From NCBI GenBank assembly GCA_026414165.1, contig JAOAJN010000002.1, positions 97,830-161,829 on the forward strand: a stretch of 64,000 bases of DNA. Direction: 5' to 3'. This DNA is from Candidatus Methanomethylicaceae archaeon (GTDB taxonomy: Archaea; Thermoproteota; Methanomethylicia; Methanomethylicales; Methanomethylicaceae). The number at the start of each line of letters is the position of its first letter. The first letter of the stretch is position 1. Below are positions 63,944-64,000 of the stretch, piece by piece. A program made the translations under genes and the position numbers. The notes under the pieces were generated by a model that saw only the letters and a program-made list of their open reading frames with translations, did not search any database and had not been told where the DNA came from.

Positions 63944-64000
63944 TGATAGCATTTCATAATTTTTATTTTAATTAATTTATAAGGTCTCCACCGAAGCAAA

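Noticed and set aside
1-64000. General reassignment of TGA to an amino acid in this genome
   Set aside because: Several intact genes here end in TGA at the expected length (for example trkA, the FBP aldolase/phosphatase, cdvB-like). Any recoding would have to be local.
1-64000. CRISPR array, rRNA or complete insertion sequence
   Set aside because: No regularly spaced direct repeats, rRNA-like blocks or transposase with terminal repeats were seen in a visual scan.

Overview
ORGANISM. The window looks like a chromosomal segment of an anaerobic, moderately AT-rich archaeon of the TACK group, most like a Bathyarchaeia-type lineage (inference; no search was run). Archaeal markers are a Clp1/Grc3-type polynucleotide kinase, a CdvB/ESCRT-III-like protein, an archaeal fructose-bisphosphate aldolase/phosphatase, a four-subunit pyruvate:ferredoxin oxidoreductase, a DUF2099 (methanogenesis marker 8-like) protein and a PDCD5-like protein. 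CdvB argues against a euryarchaeon. A GrpE-DnaK-DnaJ set argues against a typical hyperthermophilic crenarchaeon. Many genes use GGTG/GGAG-type ribosome binding sites and TTG or GTG starts, and TATA-like boxes precede several transcripts.

LAYOUT. 0-5.2 kb: RNA kinase (cut by the window edge), thioesterase, TrkH/TrkA potassium uptake, ThyX, VTT membrane protein. 5.3-9.9 kb: MacB-like ABC system with a repeat-rich surface protein, then a Nudix hydrolase. 10-13.5 kb: por operon. 13.6-16.9 kb: two PafA/Dop (Pup ligase/deamidase) family enzymes plus an unlisted 32-residue ORF ending in Gly-Glu. 16.9-24.5 kb: epimerase, zinc ribbon, Nramp-like carrier, ArsB/NhaD-type carrier, IlvD, TauE/DUF1634. 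24.6-31.9 kb: FBP aldolase/phosphatase, MoaD-like protein and flavoprotein, membrane pyrophosphatase, small RHH protein, DUF2099, V4R protein. 32-35 kb: accessory-looking stretch with a structured intergenic region, a P-loop ATPase and a tyrosine recombinase. 35-44.9 kb: Ig-like surface protein, B12 radical SAM protein, PaaK-ACT, aminotransferase, MarC, Pit/DUF47, CdvB. 45-51.4 kb: LUD/CCG iron-sulfur pair, dnaJ-dnaK-grpE, PDCD5-like. 51.5-52.2 kb: a transglutaminase-like reading frame interrupted by two in-frame TGA codons. 52.4-64 kb: Rossmann protein, RNase HI, methyltransferase, beta-propeller surface protein, DUF72, isochorismatase family, a hairpin-dense intergenic element, FAH family, ECF-S-like protein, and a permease/glutamine-synthetase-like/papain-like-fold cluster.

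MAIN CANDIDATE SYSTEM. The strongest candidate for an undescribed system is at 13.66-16.87 kb. Two adjacent PafA/Dop-family proteins retain the ExE motif, the catalytic-Asp region and DEPH(A/T)D. Six nucleotides after the stop of the first lies a 32-codon ORF with a strong ribosome binding site. Its product is short, highly charged and ends -APPGE. Pup ends -GGE/GGQ, and the Pup-like UBact proteins also end in Gly-Glu/Gln. I infer a minimal Pup-like conjugation system in an archaeon. The first enzyme has a Dop-length insertion and the second a PafA-length spacing, suggesting one deconjugase and one ligase.

OTHER HIGHLIGHTS. These are the TGA-interrupted transglutaminase-like gene, where one TGA falls at the expected catalytic Cys; an Asp in place of a cluster Cys in PorD; a Ser in place of the conserved Asp in the DnaK phosphate-2 motif; two structured non-coding candidates (about 33.15 kb and 58.4 kb); a MoaD-like protein ending in Gly-Gly beside a flavoprotein; and a permease/gamma-glutamyl ligase-like/cysteine hydrolase-like trio. 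No rRNA, tRNA or CRISPR array was recognised by eye. Family assignments come from motif recall and not from searches.
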